From Rebecca billardiae RCC1528 (lineage: Eukaryota > Haptophyta), in contig OZ251240.1 of NCBI GenBank assembly GCA_965240325.2, positions 62,001-126,000 of the forward strand: a DNA stretch of 64,000 bases, in the 5' to 3' direction. Positions 51,986 through 61,904 of the stretch are shown here, in pieces. Numbering within the stretch: position 1 is the first letter of the stretch; the number at the start of each line of letters is the position of its first letter. Under the pieces are notes generated by a model. The model saw only the letters and a list, made by a program, of their open reading frames with translations, had not been told where the DNA came from and did not search any database. The translations under genes and the position numbers were made by a program.

Positions 51986-54334
51986 TCAGCCACGTGCGGA
52001 CGGCGCGGAGAAGAGCTCCTGGAAGAGCAGCTGGTCGACGATGAAGCACTCGGCGAGCCGCTCGCGCCCCACGATCGCCGTGAGCGCCACCTTGACGTCC
52101 GACGGGTGCGGCGCGGCCCCGCGCGCCTCCGCGTCGTGGTGCGCGCGGATGGCCGCGTACACGGCCTCAAAATCGCGCCCCAGCACCGCGCGGCAGCGCT
52201 CGCGCAGCGCGCGCGTGCGGTCGGCGGCCGAGTGCATCGGCTCGAAGCTGTTCGCCGGCGGCGGCTCCGCCCCGTCCGCCCCGTCCGCGCATCCGCCGCC
52301 GCCGCCGCCGCCGCCACCGCCGGGCGCGGCGGCCGCGGCCGCGCCGGCCGCGCCGGCTCCCGCCGCCGAGCTGCCGCCGCCGCCGCCGCCACCGTCCGCG
52401 CCGCCGTCGCCGTCGCCCGCGGCCTCTGCGCAGATGCGCAGCAGCCTGCTGTGGTCTTGGTCGACGCGCTCGCTCAGCCTGCGCGCCTCCGCACGCACGG
52501 GCGCGCTGCCGTCCCGGCCTTGGCCCAGGCCGCCGCCGCCCGGCGGCTCGGCGGCGCCGGCGCCGTCGGCGCCGCCCGCGCCGGCGCCGGCGCCTCTGGG
52601 CTCGGGCGCGGCGTGCGCGGCGTGCGCGGGTTGCGCGCCGCCGGCGCCCGGCTCGCGCGGCGAGGCGTTCCCGCTGCGCGCGCCCCGCGGCTGCGCGCCG
52701 CCCGCGCGGTGCGGCGCGGCGGGCGCAGAGCGCGCGCTGCCAGCGCTGCCGCCGCGCGAGCCCGCGCCCCCCGCCAGCAGCCCCGCGCCCGGCGCGGCGG
52801 CGCACGCGGTGGCGGCGTGCAGCTCGGGCGCGCTGAGCTGCCCCCCGGGCACCGTGCGCGGCGAGCCTCGAGCACCGCCGCCGCCGCCGCCGCCGCCGCT
52901 CCCGCCCGCCGCCGCGCCGCCGCCGCCGCCCGCGGCGCGGCCGAGCTCGACGGAGGAGCGCTCGAACATGAGCCGGCCTCGGCGCTGCGCCTCGTCCGTG
53001 CTGCGCCGATTGGAGAGCGCGGCGGCGGCGAGCTCCTGCGCGGCCTCGTCGGCGGCGGCCATCTTGCGCCGGCGCATCTTCTCCTTGGGCGTCAGCTCGG
53101 CCGCGCGATCGTCGCGCTCGGCGAGCGAGGGCTGCTGCGCTGCACGCGCCGACTGCTGCGGCGGCTGCGGCTGCGGCTGCTGCGAGTGCGCGCCGCAGCC
53201 GGCGCCTTGCCTGCTGGGCGCGTGCGCGGCCGCGCCGCGCGGCGTGGATCCCGCGCTGCACGAGCCGCTGCTGCCCGAGCCGGGCACGCCGCCAACGCCG
53301 CCGCCGCCGCCGCCGCCGCCGGGCCCAGCGGCCGCGCCCGCGCCCGCGCCCGCGCCCCTCGCCGGCGCCGCGGGCGAGCCGCCGCCGGCGCCGAGCGGGC
53401 GGCGCACGCGCGCCGCGGCGAGCGCGGGCGGGGCGGGCGAGCCGGCCGCGCCCTCGGGCGCGTGGTGCGGCGGCGCGTCGAGCGCGCCCTCCGCCGCGTC
53501 GGGCGCCGCCTCGGCCGCGAGGTCGGCCTCGGCGATCGCGCTGACCGCGCGCCGCAGCAGCGGCTGCCTGAGGATCTGCCCGACCGACGGCCTGCGCGCC
53601 GGGTCCTTGGCGAGCATCGAGGCGAGGAGCGCGCGGAGCTCGTCGGAGTAGAAGGGCGGCGGCGGCTCGTACGTCTCCTGCACGATCTTGTACACGAGGC
53701 CGAGCAGGTTGGAGCCGTCCCACGCCTGCCGCAGCGCGAGCATCTCGTACAGCACGCAGCCGAGCGCCCACACGTCCGACTTGTACGAGTACGGCCGGTT
53801 CTGGCACACCTCGGGGGACATGTAGTACGGCGTGCCGATCACGGTCTGCGCGACCGACTGCGACCCGTCGAGCACGCGCGCGATCCCAAAGTCGCCCAGC
53901 TTGATCAGCCGGCCGCGCGTGAGGAACACATTCTGCGTCTTGAGGTCGCGGTGCAGGATGCGGCGCTCGTGCGTGTGCGCGAGCGCGAGCGCGAGCTGCG
54001 CGAGCCACTCGAGGACGGTGGGCTCGGGGAGGTACTCGCCGCGCGCCTTCTGCCGCTTGAGCACGCTCGCGAGGTCGCCGCCCTCGCAGTACGTCATGAT
54101 CAGGCAGAGGTCCTCGCCGTCCAGAAAGTGCTCGCGGTACTGCACGATGCACGGGTGGTCGAGCGAGCGGAGGAGGTTGACCTCCTGCGCGGCGGACTCG
54201 CGCTCGGAGGGGGAGTGGTCGTCGAGGCCGATCTTCTTCAGGCAGTACAGCTTGCCGTCGCGCACGTCGCGCACCACGAACACCGTCCCATAGTGGCCGC
54301 GGCCGATGCGCTGGATCACCTCGTACGCATCCAT
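51986..54334 (-). CDS. NIMA-related (NEK-type) protein kinase
   Basis: Single exon, 782 residues from ATG 54334. The N-terminal kinase domain (residues 4-265) has every catalytic element: glycine loop IGRGHYG (10-16), the VAIK-equivalent Lys33 in YCLKKI, LHRDLKTQN (catalytic Asp130), GDFGIAR (148-150), and GTPYYMSPEV. The phrase order and the short kinase domain at the extreme N-terminus fit NEK kinases, which act in microtubule, centrosome and cilium control. A long Ala/Gly/Ser low-complexity region follows, with a basic/coiled segment (KEKMRRRKMAAADEAAQEL). The C-terminus is a conserved-looking helical block (TRALRERCRAVLGRDFEAVY, then IVGRERLAECFIVDQLLFQE). No intron is needed. It is divergent from RPB6, with 371 bp between. 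Confidence 0.9.
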   Translation of the reverse strand: MDAYEVIQRIGRGHYGTVFVVRDVRDGKLYCLKKIGLDDHSPSERESAAQEVNLLRSLDHPCIVQYREHFLDGEDLCLIMTYCEGGDLASVLKRQKARGEYLPEPTVLEWLAQLALALAHTHERRILHRDLKTQNVFLTRGRLIKLGDFGIARVLDGSQSVAQTVIGTPYYMSPEVCQNRPYSYKSDVWALGCVLYEMLALRQAWDGSNLLGLVYKIVQETYEPPPPFYSDELRALLASMLAKDPARRPSVGQILRQPLLRRAVSAIAEADLAAEAAPDAAEGALDAPPHHAPEGAAGSPAPPALAAARVRRPLGAGGGSPAAPARGAGAGAGAAAGPGGGGGGGGVGGVPGSGSSGSCSAGSTPRGAAAHAPSRQGAGCGAHSQQPQPQPPQQSARAAQQPSLAERDDRAAELTPKEKMRRRKMAAADEAAQELAAAALSNRRSTDEAQRRGRLMFERSSVELGRAAGGGGGAAAGGSGGGGGGGGARGSPRTVPGGQLSAPELHAATACAAAPGAGLLAGGAGSRGGSAGSARSAPAAPHRAGGAQPRGARSGNASPREPGAGGAQPAHAAHAAPEPRGAGAGAGGADGAGAAEPPGGGGLGQGRDGSAPVRAEARRLSERVDQDHSRLLRICAEAAGDGDGGADGGGGGGGSSAAGAGAAGAAAAAAPGGGGGGGGGGCADGADGAEPPPANSFEPMHSAADRTRALRERCRAVLGRDFEAVYAAIRAHHDAEARGAAPHPSDVKVALTAIVGRERLAECFIVDQLLFQELFSAPSARG

Positions 54335-54705
54335 GCGGAGGCGGCGGAGCGGCGCGGAGCGCGCGCGGCGCCGCGGCGCGCGGGCCCTCGAGCGCGCTCG
54401 CGCCCGGCGCGCGCGCCGAGCTCTTCCCGCCCGCCGCGAGCGGGGCCCGGAGCGGCGGAGTGAGGCCCCGCGCCTGGGCTCGGTCTGTTTGAGATCAGAG
54501 GGGGCACTTGAGCAAGCAATGCGCACTACTACCAACCAGTACTTCCTTCAGACTGATGCTGAGTTGACTTGTTGACTCGTCCTCGGCAGCCATCGTGCGA
54601 GAGCTCATGAACAGCCGCCCTGCTCCTGCTGCCGAGCGCCTTGCCCGTCGCCTGCGCGCTGCTGGCCCACGTCGCGTGGCGTCGGTCCCGCCGCTGGTCG
54701 GACGG
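54335..54705. other. Bidirectional promoter interval between kinase and RPB6 genes
   Basis: 371 bp between two divergent ATGs. No TATA box or other motif can be named with confidence. Confidence 0.4.
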
Positions 54706-55274
54706 ATGGACGAGGAGGGCGGCGGGTACGACGGTGACGGCTACGACGGCGGCGACGGCGGAGCAGATGTGCGCGCTCGCCACCCGCGCCCGCCGCAGCG
54801 CTGCCACGATGCGCCGCGCGCGCGCGCCCACGCGTGACGCCGCGCGCGCTCGCGCGCGACTCGGCGCTGCCCCGGCGGCGACAGGACGCGTACGAGGGCG
54901 ACGGCGCGGAGGGATTCGGCGAGGAGGGTGCCGACGGGGACCAGTTCGACGTCGGCGGGCCGGACGACTTCATCGACGGCGCGGACGCCGGCCCCGAGAG
55001 CGCGGGCCCCGTCGCGCAGCGCATCACCACGCCGTACATGACCAAGTACGAGCGCGCGCGCATCCTCGGCACGCGCGCGCTGCAGATCTCGATGAACGCG
55101 CCGGTGATGGTGGACATCGAGCACGAGACGGATCCGCTGCAGATCGCGCTCAAGGAGCTGCAGGAGCGCAAGATCCCCATCACCATCCGCCGCTACCTGC
55201 CCGACGGCTCGTACGAGGACTGGGCGGTGAACGAGCTCGCCGTGCCGGACGAGCAGTACCTGCTGCCCTCGTGA
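54706..55274 (+). CDS. RPB6: RNA polymerase subunit RPB6 (RPABC2), shared by Pol I, II and III
   Basis: Exons 54706-54768 and 54885-55274 join in phase 0 through a 116-nt intron (GAT|GTGCGC...GACAG|GAC), giving 150 residues, close to the yeast length. The N-terminus is the typical acidic, Gly/Asp-rich tail ([16 protein letters not shown]). The conserved C-terminal core is nearly complete: [20 protein letters not shown], then [20 protein letters not shown] and an acidic end [17 protein letters not shown]6 helps clamp assembly and is shared by the three nuclear polymerases. The acidic first exon would be missed by an ORF-only scan. Identification is very secure. Confidence 0.96.
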
Positions 55275-55799
55275 GCACGCGGGCGGCCTGCTGCCCGCGT
55301 GCGCCAGCGCCGAGGGCTGGCGCGCCGGCGGACGCCCGCGAGGAACGCCGGCGTCGGCCCGGGTGGCTGGTCGGCGGGAGGCGCGCGCCGGGCGGGCGGT
55401 AGGCCGCAGCCAGCCGGTGAGCGACGGCAGCACTCCCTCGGCAGCAGTCAGCTCCGCTTATTCGAAAATAATGCTGATGAAAAGTATCTGACCGGCCCGA
55501 TTCGTCGAATGCCGCGCAGCGCAGGTGGATCGCGCTTCAGCAGCTCAAGGCCGCGCTCAAGCTTTACGATCGCGGTGCAGGCTATGCTCTGCCACCAACG
55601 CCGACTTCGTGTCGACGATCGGGCACTGCCGCCGACGAATCAGGAGACCCGCGTCGTCCTACCTGTGTCGTTAAATCATAGAATGAGTATAGCGCGAATA
55701 ATGGATTGCGCGCCGCCGCCGGCCGCCCGCGGAAGGCGGGAAGTGCCGTGCGCTCCCTCCACGCGTCGGCTTGCGCTCGCGTGGCCCGCCCCCCGCGCG
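55275..55799. other. Intergenic stretch with one copy of a short dispersed repeat
   Basis: No gene. Bases 55635-55690 (ACGAATCAGG, then GTCCTACCTGTGTCG, then ATCATAGAATGAGTA) recur directly at 56942-56997, on the other side of the RabGGTase gene. Confidence 0.6.
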
Positions 55800-56816
55800 A
55801 TGCACAACCGCAAGAAGGGCTCGATCAGCGCCGCGAAGCAGGCGGCGCTGCAGGAGCGCGGCGCGCAGTACGCCGCCCTCTCGCGCGCCGCCATGTCGCT
55901 GCGCGCCGCGCGGCAGTACGACGGCGCCGCGCTCGAGGCGAGCGCGCGCGTGCTCGGCCTCAACCCGGAGCACTACTCGCTGTGGGGGTACCGGCGCGAG
56001 ATCCTGCGCGCGCTGCACCCGCGCGCGGAGGACGAGGGCGCGCTGGCCGCCGAGCTCGAGCTCACGCAGGCCGGGCTCAGCGCCAACCCCAAGTCGTACT
56101 GCGTGTGGCACCACCGGCGGTGGGTGGTGACGCAGTGGGCGCAGCCGACGCCCGAGCGGCTCGCGCGCGAGCTCAAGCTGTGCGCGAAGCTGCTCGAGCT
56201 CGACGCGCGCAACTTCCACTGCTGGGGCTACCGCCGCCACCTCGCCGCGCTCGCCGCCTCGCCCCCCTCCGCCGAGCTCCGCTTCACGGACGGCAAGATC
56301 GGGTCGGACTTCTCCAACTACTCGGCGTGGCACGCGCGCGCGACGCTGCGGCCGAGCCTGGGGGAGGGCGACGGGCGGGGCGGCGCGGCGGCGGCGGCGG
56401 CGGAGGCGGGCGGCGGCGCGCCGCTGCCCACCGGCGTGCCCGCCCTCCGCGCCGAGCTCGAGCTCGTGCGCAACGCGCTGTACACGGCGCCTGAGGACTC
56501 GTCCGCTTGGTTCTACCACGCGTGGCTGCTGCAGCGCGCGGCGCACATCGCGGCGGCCGGCGCGGAGGAGGCGGCCGCGGCGCGCGAGGCGCTGGAGGGC
56601 GAGGTGGGCGTGGCGGACGAGCTGCTCGGCCTCGAGCCCAACCTCAAGTGGCCGATGCTCGCGGGCGCGCGCGCCAGCCTCCTCCTCGCGCGCGCGGGCG
56701 GCGGCGGGCGCGCGGTGGCCAAGGCGCGCGGCTGGCTGCTCACGCTGCAGCAGGCGGACGCGCAGCGGCAGGGCTACTACGCGCACCTGCTCGCGCAGCT
56801 GCCGCCGGAGGCGTGA
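55800..56816 (+). CDS. RABGGTA: Rab geranylgeranyltransferase alpha subunit
   Basis: Single exon, 338 residues from ATG 55800 (MHNRKKGSISAAKQAAL). Five protein-prenyltransferase alpha repeats are visible, each with the W-x-x-R/H signature: YSLWGYRREIL, YCVWHHRRWVV, FHCWGYRRHL, YSAWHARATL and SSAWFYHAWLL. The N-terminal KGSIS-K-A-Q-x motif matches RabGGTase alpha rather than farnesyltransferase alpha. With a beta subunit and Rab escort protein it would attach geranylgeranyl groups to Rab C-terminal cysteines. An Ala/Gly-rich insert sits between repeats 4 and 5. It lacks the Ig-like and LRR extensions of the mammalian enzyme and is nearer to fungal Bet4 in length. Confidence 0.92.
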   Translation: MHNRKKGSISAAKQAALQERGAQYAALSRAAMSLRAARQYDGAALEASARVLGLNPEHYSLWGYRREILRALHPRAEDEGALAAELELTQAGLSANPKSYCVWHHRRWVVTQWAQPTPERLARELKLCAKLLELDARNFHCWGYRRHLAALAASPPSAELRFTDGKIGSDFSNYSAWHARATLRPSLGEGDGRGGAAAAAAEAGGGAPLPTGVPALRAELELVRNALYTAPEDSSAWFYHAWLLQRAAHIAAAGAEEAAAAREALEGEVGVADELLGLEPNLKWPMLAGARASLLLARAGGGGRAVAKARGWLLTLQQADAQRQGYYAHLLAQLPPEA

Positions 56817-56919
56817 GCCGCCCGCGTGCGCCGCCATGCCGCGGCGAGGAGTGCGCGCATGCGCCGCTATGGCTGCTGATCATCGGCGCGATGCCACCGC
56901 GCCCGCGCAGTACCTATAC

Positions 56920-56942
56920 TACCTTGTTAACCCTAACCCTAC
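56920..56942. repeat. Two telomere-like CCCTAA units
   Basis: TTAACCCTAACCCTA occurs once inside the chromosome arm. It is too short to be a telomere and may be chance or a repair scar. Confidence 0.4.
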
Positions 56943-57049
56943 ACGAATCAGGCGCCGTCCTACCTGTGTCGAGAAATCAGCATCATAGAATGAGTAGATG
57001 ATACGTATTGTCGAAACGGTTCCGCGACTTACCCGCCACCCCGTCGGCA

Positions 57050-58825
57050 ATGGCGGCGTCAATGCTCGCTGCTGCGCTTCTCGTCGGCGCGCACAGCAAC
57101 ACCTCGAACACGACTGCTGTGCTCGCGTCAAACGCCGGCACGGGCGCACCTGGTTGCCCGGCGTGCATGACCAACGCGTCCACAAGCACCCTGGACGTGC
57201 CACTGCGCATCTGTGAGCCTGGCAATGCTCTGAGCTCGCGGGTGATCCTGCGCGCTCGCGCGTCGGACGGGTCCGCAACGGGCGCCGGCGGCGACGTCAT
57301 CACAGCGTGGCTCGACGATCGTGGCAGCGATCCCGAGCCAATCGCTGCCGGCGGCGCGGACTGGGTACACACACCGGCCTTCCAGTGGGCACTTGAGGTG
57401 CGCGACCGGTGCAACGGCGAGTACGTGATCGAGCTGCCGTGTGCTGACCTGCGCCATGAGCAGCTCCGGCGCGCAGCCTCGCCTCTGGACCCGCCGCGCT
57501 TCCGCTTGAGCGTTTACCTCAACCACGCCCTCAAGCGCCATGCCCGTCCAGCGCGCGAGTGGTGGTGCCCAGAGCGCGCGAGCAACTTCACGGGCTGGGA
57601 CAATGTCTCGGCGGGGGAGCTCCACCACTTTCTCTACAAGTGCCAGCCCCGCGCACTCCCGGCGGCGGGCACGCCGGTGGCGCTTCACCTGGACAAGGTT
57701 CGGCGGCCAGCGCCGAAGCCACGACACGCACGCTCAACGTGCGCAGTGCCACGCACGCTCAAGCGTGCGGACCAGCAGCCAGCGCTGCTCGAGCCGTGGC
57801 TGTGGCCGTGTGCAGGCGAGGGCAGACGAAGCTCCGACCAAGTGCTGGCGACGAACCTGATGCGCTTCGGCGGCCACTTCGCACACTGCGTCCACCCGGC
57901 AGGTCTACCCGAGTGCCCACCTTTCCGCTACGCGACAGAGCCGCCCGCCTGTCTCGCCGGGCAGCGCATCACTCTCATGGGCGACAGCGTGACGGACGGC
58001 ACGTTTGCAGATCTGGCTCACCTCTGGGCGCGGTGGAACACTCTGCCCGATGGGCGGCGTGTCAGCCGTGACATGCGGGATGATGCGCGGCTCTGCCACT
58101 ACGATGGCAAGAAGCACGTGCAGTTCACGCCGACGTACCGCATGCCCAAGGCGCTTCTCGTCAACCTGAGCTCGCCGTCCGGGCAGCAGCTCGAGCCCGT
58201 GCGCTTCGAGCGACTCGATGCTATGAATCCGATGTTCGTGGGGCTGGGAGCGTTCCTCGTCTATCACATTCACAAACTTGATGCGGCGCTGCGGAGCAGT
58301 GATGTGGTCATCATCGAGTCGATCAGGCACGACATGTCCGCGAACAAGCCATGGCGAATGGGCCGACCGGCTATCGGCGAATACAGACAGAAGCTGAAGC
58401 TGCTCGTCGAGCACCTCACAGCAGCGCGCGACACGCTGCGCCGCGACCTCGGGCGCGCGCCGCGTGTGCTCTGGCGGACTGCGATGGCACCGCCAGACCT
58501 GCCCGGCTGCGACTGCCAGTACCCTGGCAACTTGGAGCCATACACGACGCTCCTCAACACCATCGCGACGGAGGCCTTCTTGGCGGCAGGGATGGAGGTG
58601 CTCCCAGGGCACACATTGCGCAGGGCCTCGTCCCGCTGGGGCTGGTGGCCGATCGTGCGCAACGCTGACGACGGTCGTGTGCAGCGTCACCGCTCAATCG
58701 ACGTTCACACGCACGAGGGCTTTTGCCCCAAGTTCGTCGGTGAGGACCCAGCGAGGGTAGAAGGCTGGATCAGCAAGGTGAACACGCAGCTCCAATTTGC
58801 TGCGCTCTGCGCCGAAGCTGCGTGA
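57050..58825 (+). CDS. Secreted SGNH/PC-esterase-like protein
   Basis: Single exon, 591 residues from ATG 57050, beginning with a signal peptide (MAASMLAAALLVGAHS). The N-terminal 230 residues form a Cys-containing domain with Trp-rich strands (WWCPERASNFTGWDN). The C-terminal half is an SGNH-hydrolase-like fold of the PC-esterase type (NXPE / TBL / CASD1 superfamily). ACLAGQRITLMGDSVTDGTF carries the GDS nucleophile Ser, DVVIIESIRHDM the central strand, and DVHTHEGFCPKF supplies the D-x-H-like pair near the end. The plant and animal relatives are glycan O-acetyltransferases or esterases in the secretory pathway. The substrate here is unknown. An earlier in-frame TTG at 57008 is not a likely start. 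Confidence 0.72.
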   Translation: MAASMLAAALLVGAHSNTSNTTAVLASNAGTGAPGCPACMTNASTSTLDVPLRICEPGNALSSRVILRARASDGSATGAGGDVITAWLDDRGSDPEPIAAGGADWVHTPAFQWALEVRDRCNGEYVIELPCADLRHEQLRRAASPLDPPRFRLSVYLNHALKRHARPAREWWCPERASNFTGWDNVSAGELHHFLYKCQPRALPAAGTPVALHLDKVRRPAPKPRHARSTCAVPRTLKRADQQPALLEPWLWPCAGEGRRSSDQVLATNLMRFGGHFAHCVHPAGLPECPPFRYATEPPACLAGQRITLMGDSVTDGTFADLAHLWARWNTLPDGRRVSRDMRDDARLCHYDGKKHVQFTPTYRMPKALLVNLSSPSGQQLEPVRFERLDAMNPMFVGLGAFLVYHIHKLDAALRSSDVVIIESIRHDMSANKPWRMGRPAIGEYRQKLKLLVEHLTAARDTLRRDLGRAPRVLWRTAMAPPDLPGCDCQYPGNLEPYTTLLNTIATEAFLAAGMEVLPGHTLRRASSRWGWWPIVRNADDGRVQRHRSIDVHTHEGFCPKFVGEDPARVEGWISKVNTQLQFAALCAEAA

Positions 58826-58980
58826 CGAGCCGCGGGCGTGGAGCTGCCAATGTCAGTCGTGAGTAGTAGCTCGATCCGTGCGGACTGTGGGCGCTCTGCG
58901 GTGCGGCGCGGACTCTTCGTCTACGCGATTCAGCAGCATGATGTCAGCAGCAGTTGTGACAGCAGGCGATGGCGCGGTCG

Positions 58981-59058
<78 letters not shown>

Positions 59059-60019
59059 ATCGTCATGCATCTGATATATATAATATATATATTATATACA
59101 TATTATATTAGTCACTGCTCCGCCGTCCGCGCACTCGCACGGCGTACCTGCGGCCTACCACCCTAACCGAGTCCCGCACGCTCCGCTCGGCAACGCTGGG
59201 CGGTGCGCAGGCTCTCTTCCAGCTGATGCTCGGGTCAGCTCATTCCGAGTCTGCGCGCATATGCGACGAGAAGGCCCTCGGCCGCGCAAGTTGTTGCCTC
59301 TTTGATGTCGCCCAGACGCATGACGAGTGCACGCAGCAGCTCACCGAGCCATCTCGAACCAGTTCATTTCACCAGCATGCGCGCGCGCGCTCGGGCCGTC
59401 GCTGCACTGCTTCGGCTGTCTCAAAAGGGCTGCCTGAGCTGCGCAGAGCGGCGGCTGGCGCGCAGCCCCTGGTGGCGTTGTCCGCCCTGACCGACTAGTC
59501 GGCGCACGCGTGCTGCCGAATAACTATACTACTCGAACCCAACCAACGGCAAACGCGCGGCACAAATGAGGCGCGCCTGCAGGTCTGGATCGGCGTCACT
59601 GACTGACACTGATGGGGCCATTTGCGGAAGGCCGGCCGGTTTGGCAGTAGTGCCCGGCGCTCGCGCACGACCCCGAATAACGGAGGCCCGCGGGCCCCCG
59701 CCAAATCAGGGTCCGACGCACGGTTGATTGGGGGGCAGGGACCTCCGGGGGGCAGGGACCTGCGGCTCAGCAGCCTTCGAGTCCGCCGACTCGATCGAGC
59801 AGCTGGCTCCGCGAGCCTGCCCGAGCAGTAGCTAGCTGCTATATAGCAGTCAGCGAGCAGCAGTAGTAGTGATGAATATAATAATCTGATGGCAGCAGAC
59901 TACACTCTAGCAGTGACGTCCGACGCGTACTACGTAGTACGTACCATATATTCGCCGCCATATTAGGCTGATGCGCCTGACGTAGTTACTTATTTGCCGG
60001 CAGCCATCCAATATGTAGT
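58826..60019. other. Intergenic DNA with a (TA)n microsatellite
   Basis: A (TA)n array with minor interruptions fills about 58984-59107. The rest is unannotated; it includes a duplicated GGGGGGCAGGGACCT-like word near 59733-59762 and no recognisable gene. Confidence 0.55.
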
Positions 60020-60844
60020 TACCTGGTGGATTTTCAGCCACCGGGATTCGGACATTTCGACTTAAGGCGAGACGGCGAGCACCGAACCGTTTCCCTTAAG
60101 AAGAGCTGTACCCACCTGGTCGCATTGCACTATTCACGCGGCGCCTTCTGGGGCTTCGGGTCATTTTTGAGACTAGGACTTCTGAGCGGCTGTGAATACT
60201 TTCGTAGGCCGCAAACGGCGCGGCTGGTATGGGTTTCCGACGGAATCTTACCTGTGAAGCGTGTTTCCAATAGTGTCCGCCACGCCGCCGCCGTGAAGAA
60301 GGTAAGGAGAACGGCGCGGCTCGTATTGGGTTTCCGACGGAATCTTACCTGTAAAGAGTGTTTCCAATCGTGTCCGCCACGCCGCCAATAGTGTCCGCCA
60401 CGCCGCCGCCGTGAAGAAGGTAAGCTCCTTACCTTCTTAACGGCGGCGGCGTGGCGGACACGGCGGACACTATTGGCGGCGTGGCGGACACGATTGGAAA
60501 CACTCTTTACAGGTAAGATTCCGTCGGAAACCCAATACGAGCCACGCCGTTCAGCTTATACCTTCTTCACTGCGGCGGCGTGGCGGACACTATTGGAAAC
60601 ACGCTTCACAGGTAAGATTCCGTCGGAAACCCATACCAGCCGCGCCGTTTGCGGCCTACGAAAGTATTCACAGCCGCTCAGAAGTCCTAGTCTCAAAAAT
60701 GACCCGAAGCCCCAGAAGGCGCCGCGTGAATTAGTGCAATGCGACCAGGTGGGTACAGCTCTTCTTAAGGGAAACGGTTCGGTGCTCGCCGTCTCGCCTT
60801 AAGTCGAAATGTCCGAATCCAGGTGGCTGAAAATCCACCAGGTA
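60020..60844. mobile_element. Foldback element G: 825-bp near-perfect palindrome
   Basis: The left arm (60020-60424) is the reverse complement of the right arm (60428-60844) with few mismatches, meeting at AAGGTAAG-CTC-CTTACCTT. Outer ends read TACCTGGTGGATTTTCAGCC on each arm. Inner parts contain directly repeated modules (GTGTCCGCCACGCCGCC and TCCGACGGAATCTTACCTGT) arranged symmetrically. Apparent ORFs in the arms are mirror images and not genes. The right end directly abuts element B copy 2. Confidence 0.9.
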
Positions 60845-60899
60845 GGGTCAGCAGAGCTCCGACGACCGTTACACTCGTCCCGAGTGATATGACACAATA

Positions 60900-61365
60900 G
60901 GCTCTGGCTCCGGTTGACCCCTGCCAGTCCGGTCATAGAAACCGGGCGTACCGAAAATGATCTTCGCATTCCTGCGGCCGAATGAACGCCCGAAGTGTCC
61001 CACAGGGCCCCAAGTAGGGTTGCTATGGATGGCCAATAAGTGCCCAGGGTGTGAAACCCAGTTTGTGACTACTTCAGACTCTATTTTTCATAGCTATTTA
61101 CCCAGTCCGGTGACACATTTCCAATAGCTACGGGTGCATCCGGATCACTCCCGGATCGTGTTCTGACCAGAGTCTGAAATGGGTAAATACATAGTAAAAA
61201 TAGAGTCTGAACTATAGAGGAAGTGCTTGTTGGCGCCCAATATCGCTCTGAAGTCATCATCTAGGCATCCATTGGATTGAGGTCCTCCTGTGCAGTTTTC
61301 ACGAGTGACTTCATGAAGGAGCTCACAGTGCCCGTCTCTGGCAGGGGTCAACCGAAGCCAGAGCC
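60900..61365. mobile_element. TIR element C nested in B, with AATA target duplication
   Basis: 466 bp with 28-bp terminal inverted repeats (GGCTCTGGCTCCGGTTGACC on the left; one mismatch on the right). AATA flanks both ends (60896-60899 and 61366-61369). An inner inverted repeat (AGACTCTATTTT and AAAATAGAGTCT) is also present. B copy 1 has the uninterrupted sequence CACAATATCTCCCG at 14841-14854, which is the empty site. No transposase is encoded. Confidence 0.85.
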
Positions 61366-61814
61366 AATAGTCTCCCGATAATTCGAAATCTCGCGAATAA
61401 TTAAATATGAAATATCTACTCCTCGTCGGTTTATAATAATAACTGTAGTTTATTGATGACGAGTCCGTTTATTATGCGACGATGCCGAGATCGCGTCGAG
61501 ATTGCGCATGTCCGATTGAGCAGCGCGCGGAGGTCATTTGCGTATATATATATATATGATATCTGCTCCATAGTACGACGTAGTATACGTATGTGACTCG
61601 CGCACGCGCGCGCATTTTTTCGCGTATAGTCGCAAAACGTGTATATATATGTATACCATCATTGCTTATTGTCAGCGTGACCCCAGTAGGGCATTATTTA
61701 TTCGTAGTTCAGGCGATATAAATAATATTATTGACGTACAGCATCCCGAAGTCTGAGAGCCTCATCTCAGGCTCTCAGCAAGACTGCTACGATATATATA
61801 CAGAATATTAAGTT

Positions 61815-61860
<46 letters not shown>

Positions 61861-61904
61861 TTGGCGCGGGCCACACACCCCACAGTGGGGCTCTGACCCC
61901 TCTA

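Noticed and set aside
56920-56942. Chromosome end
   Set aside because: Only two CCCTAA-like units occur, and genes continue on both sides.
60026-60802. Two similar ORFs of 121 and 109 residues
   Set aside because: They are mirror images produced by the two arms of foldback G.
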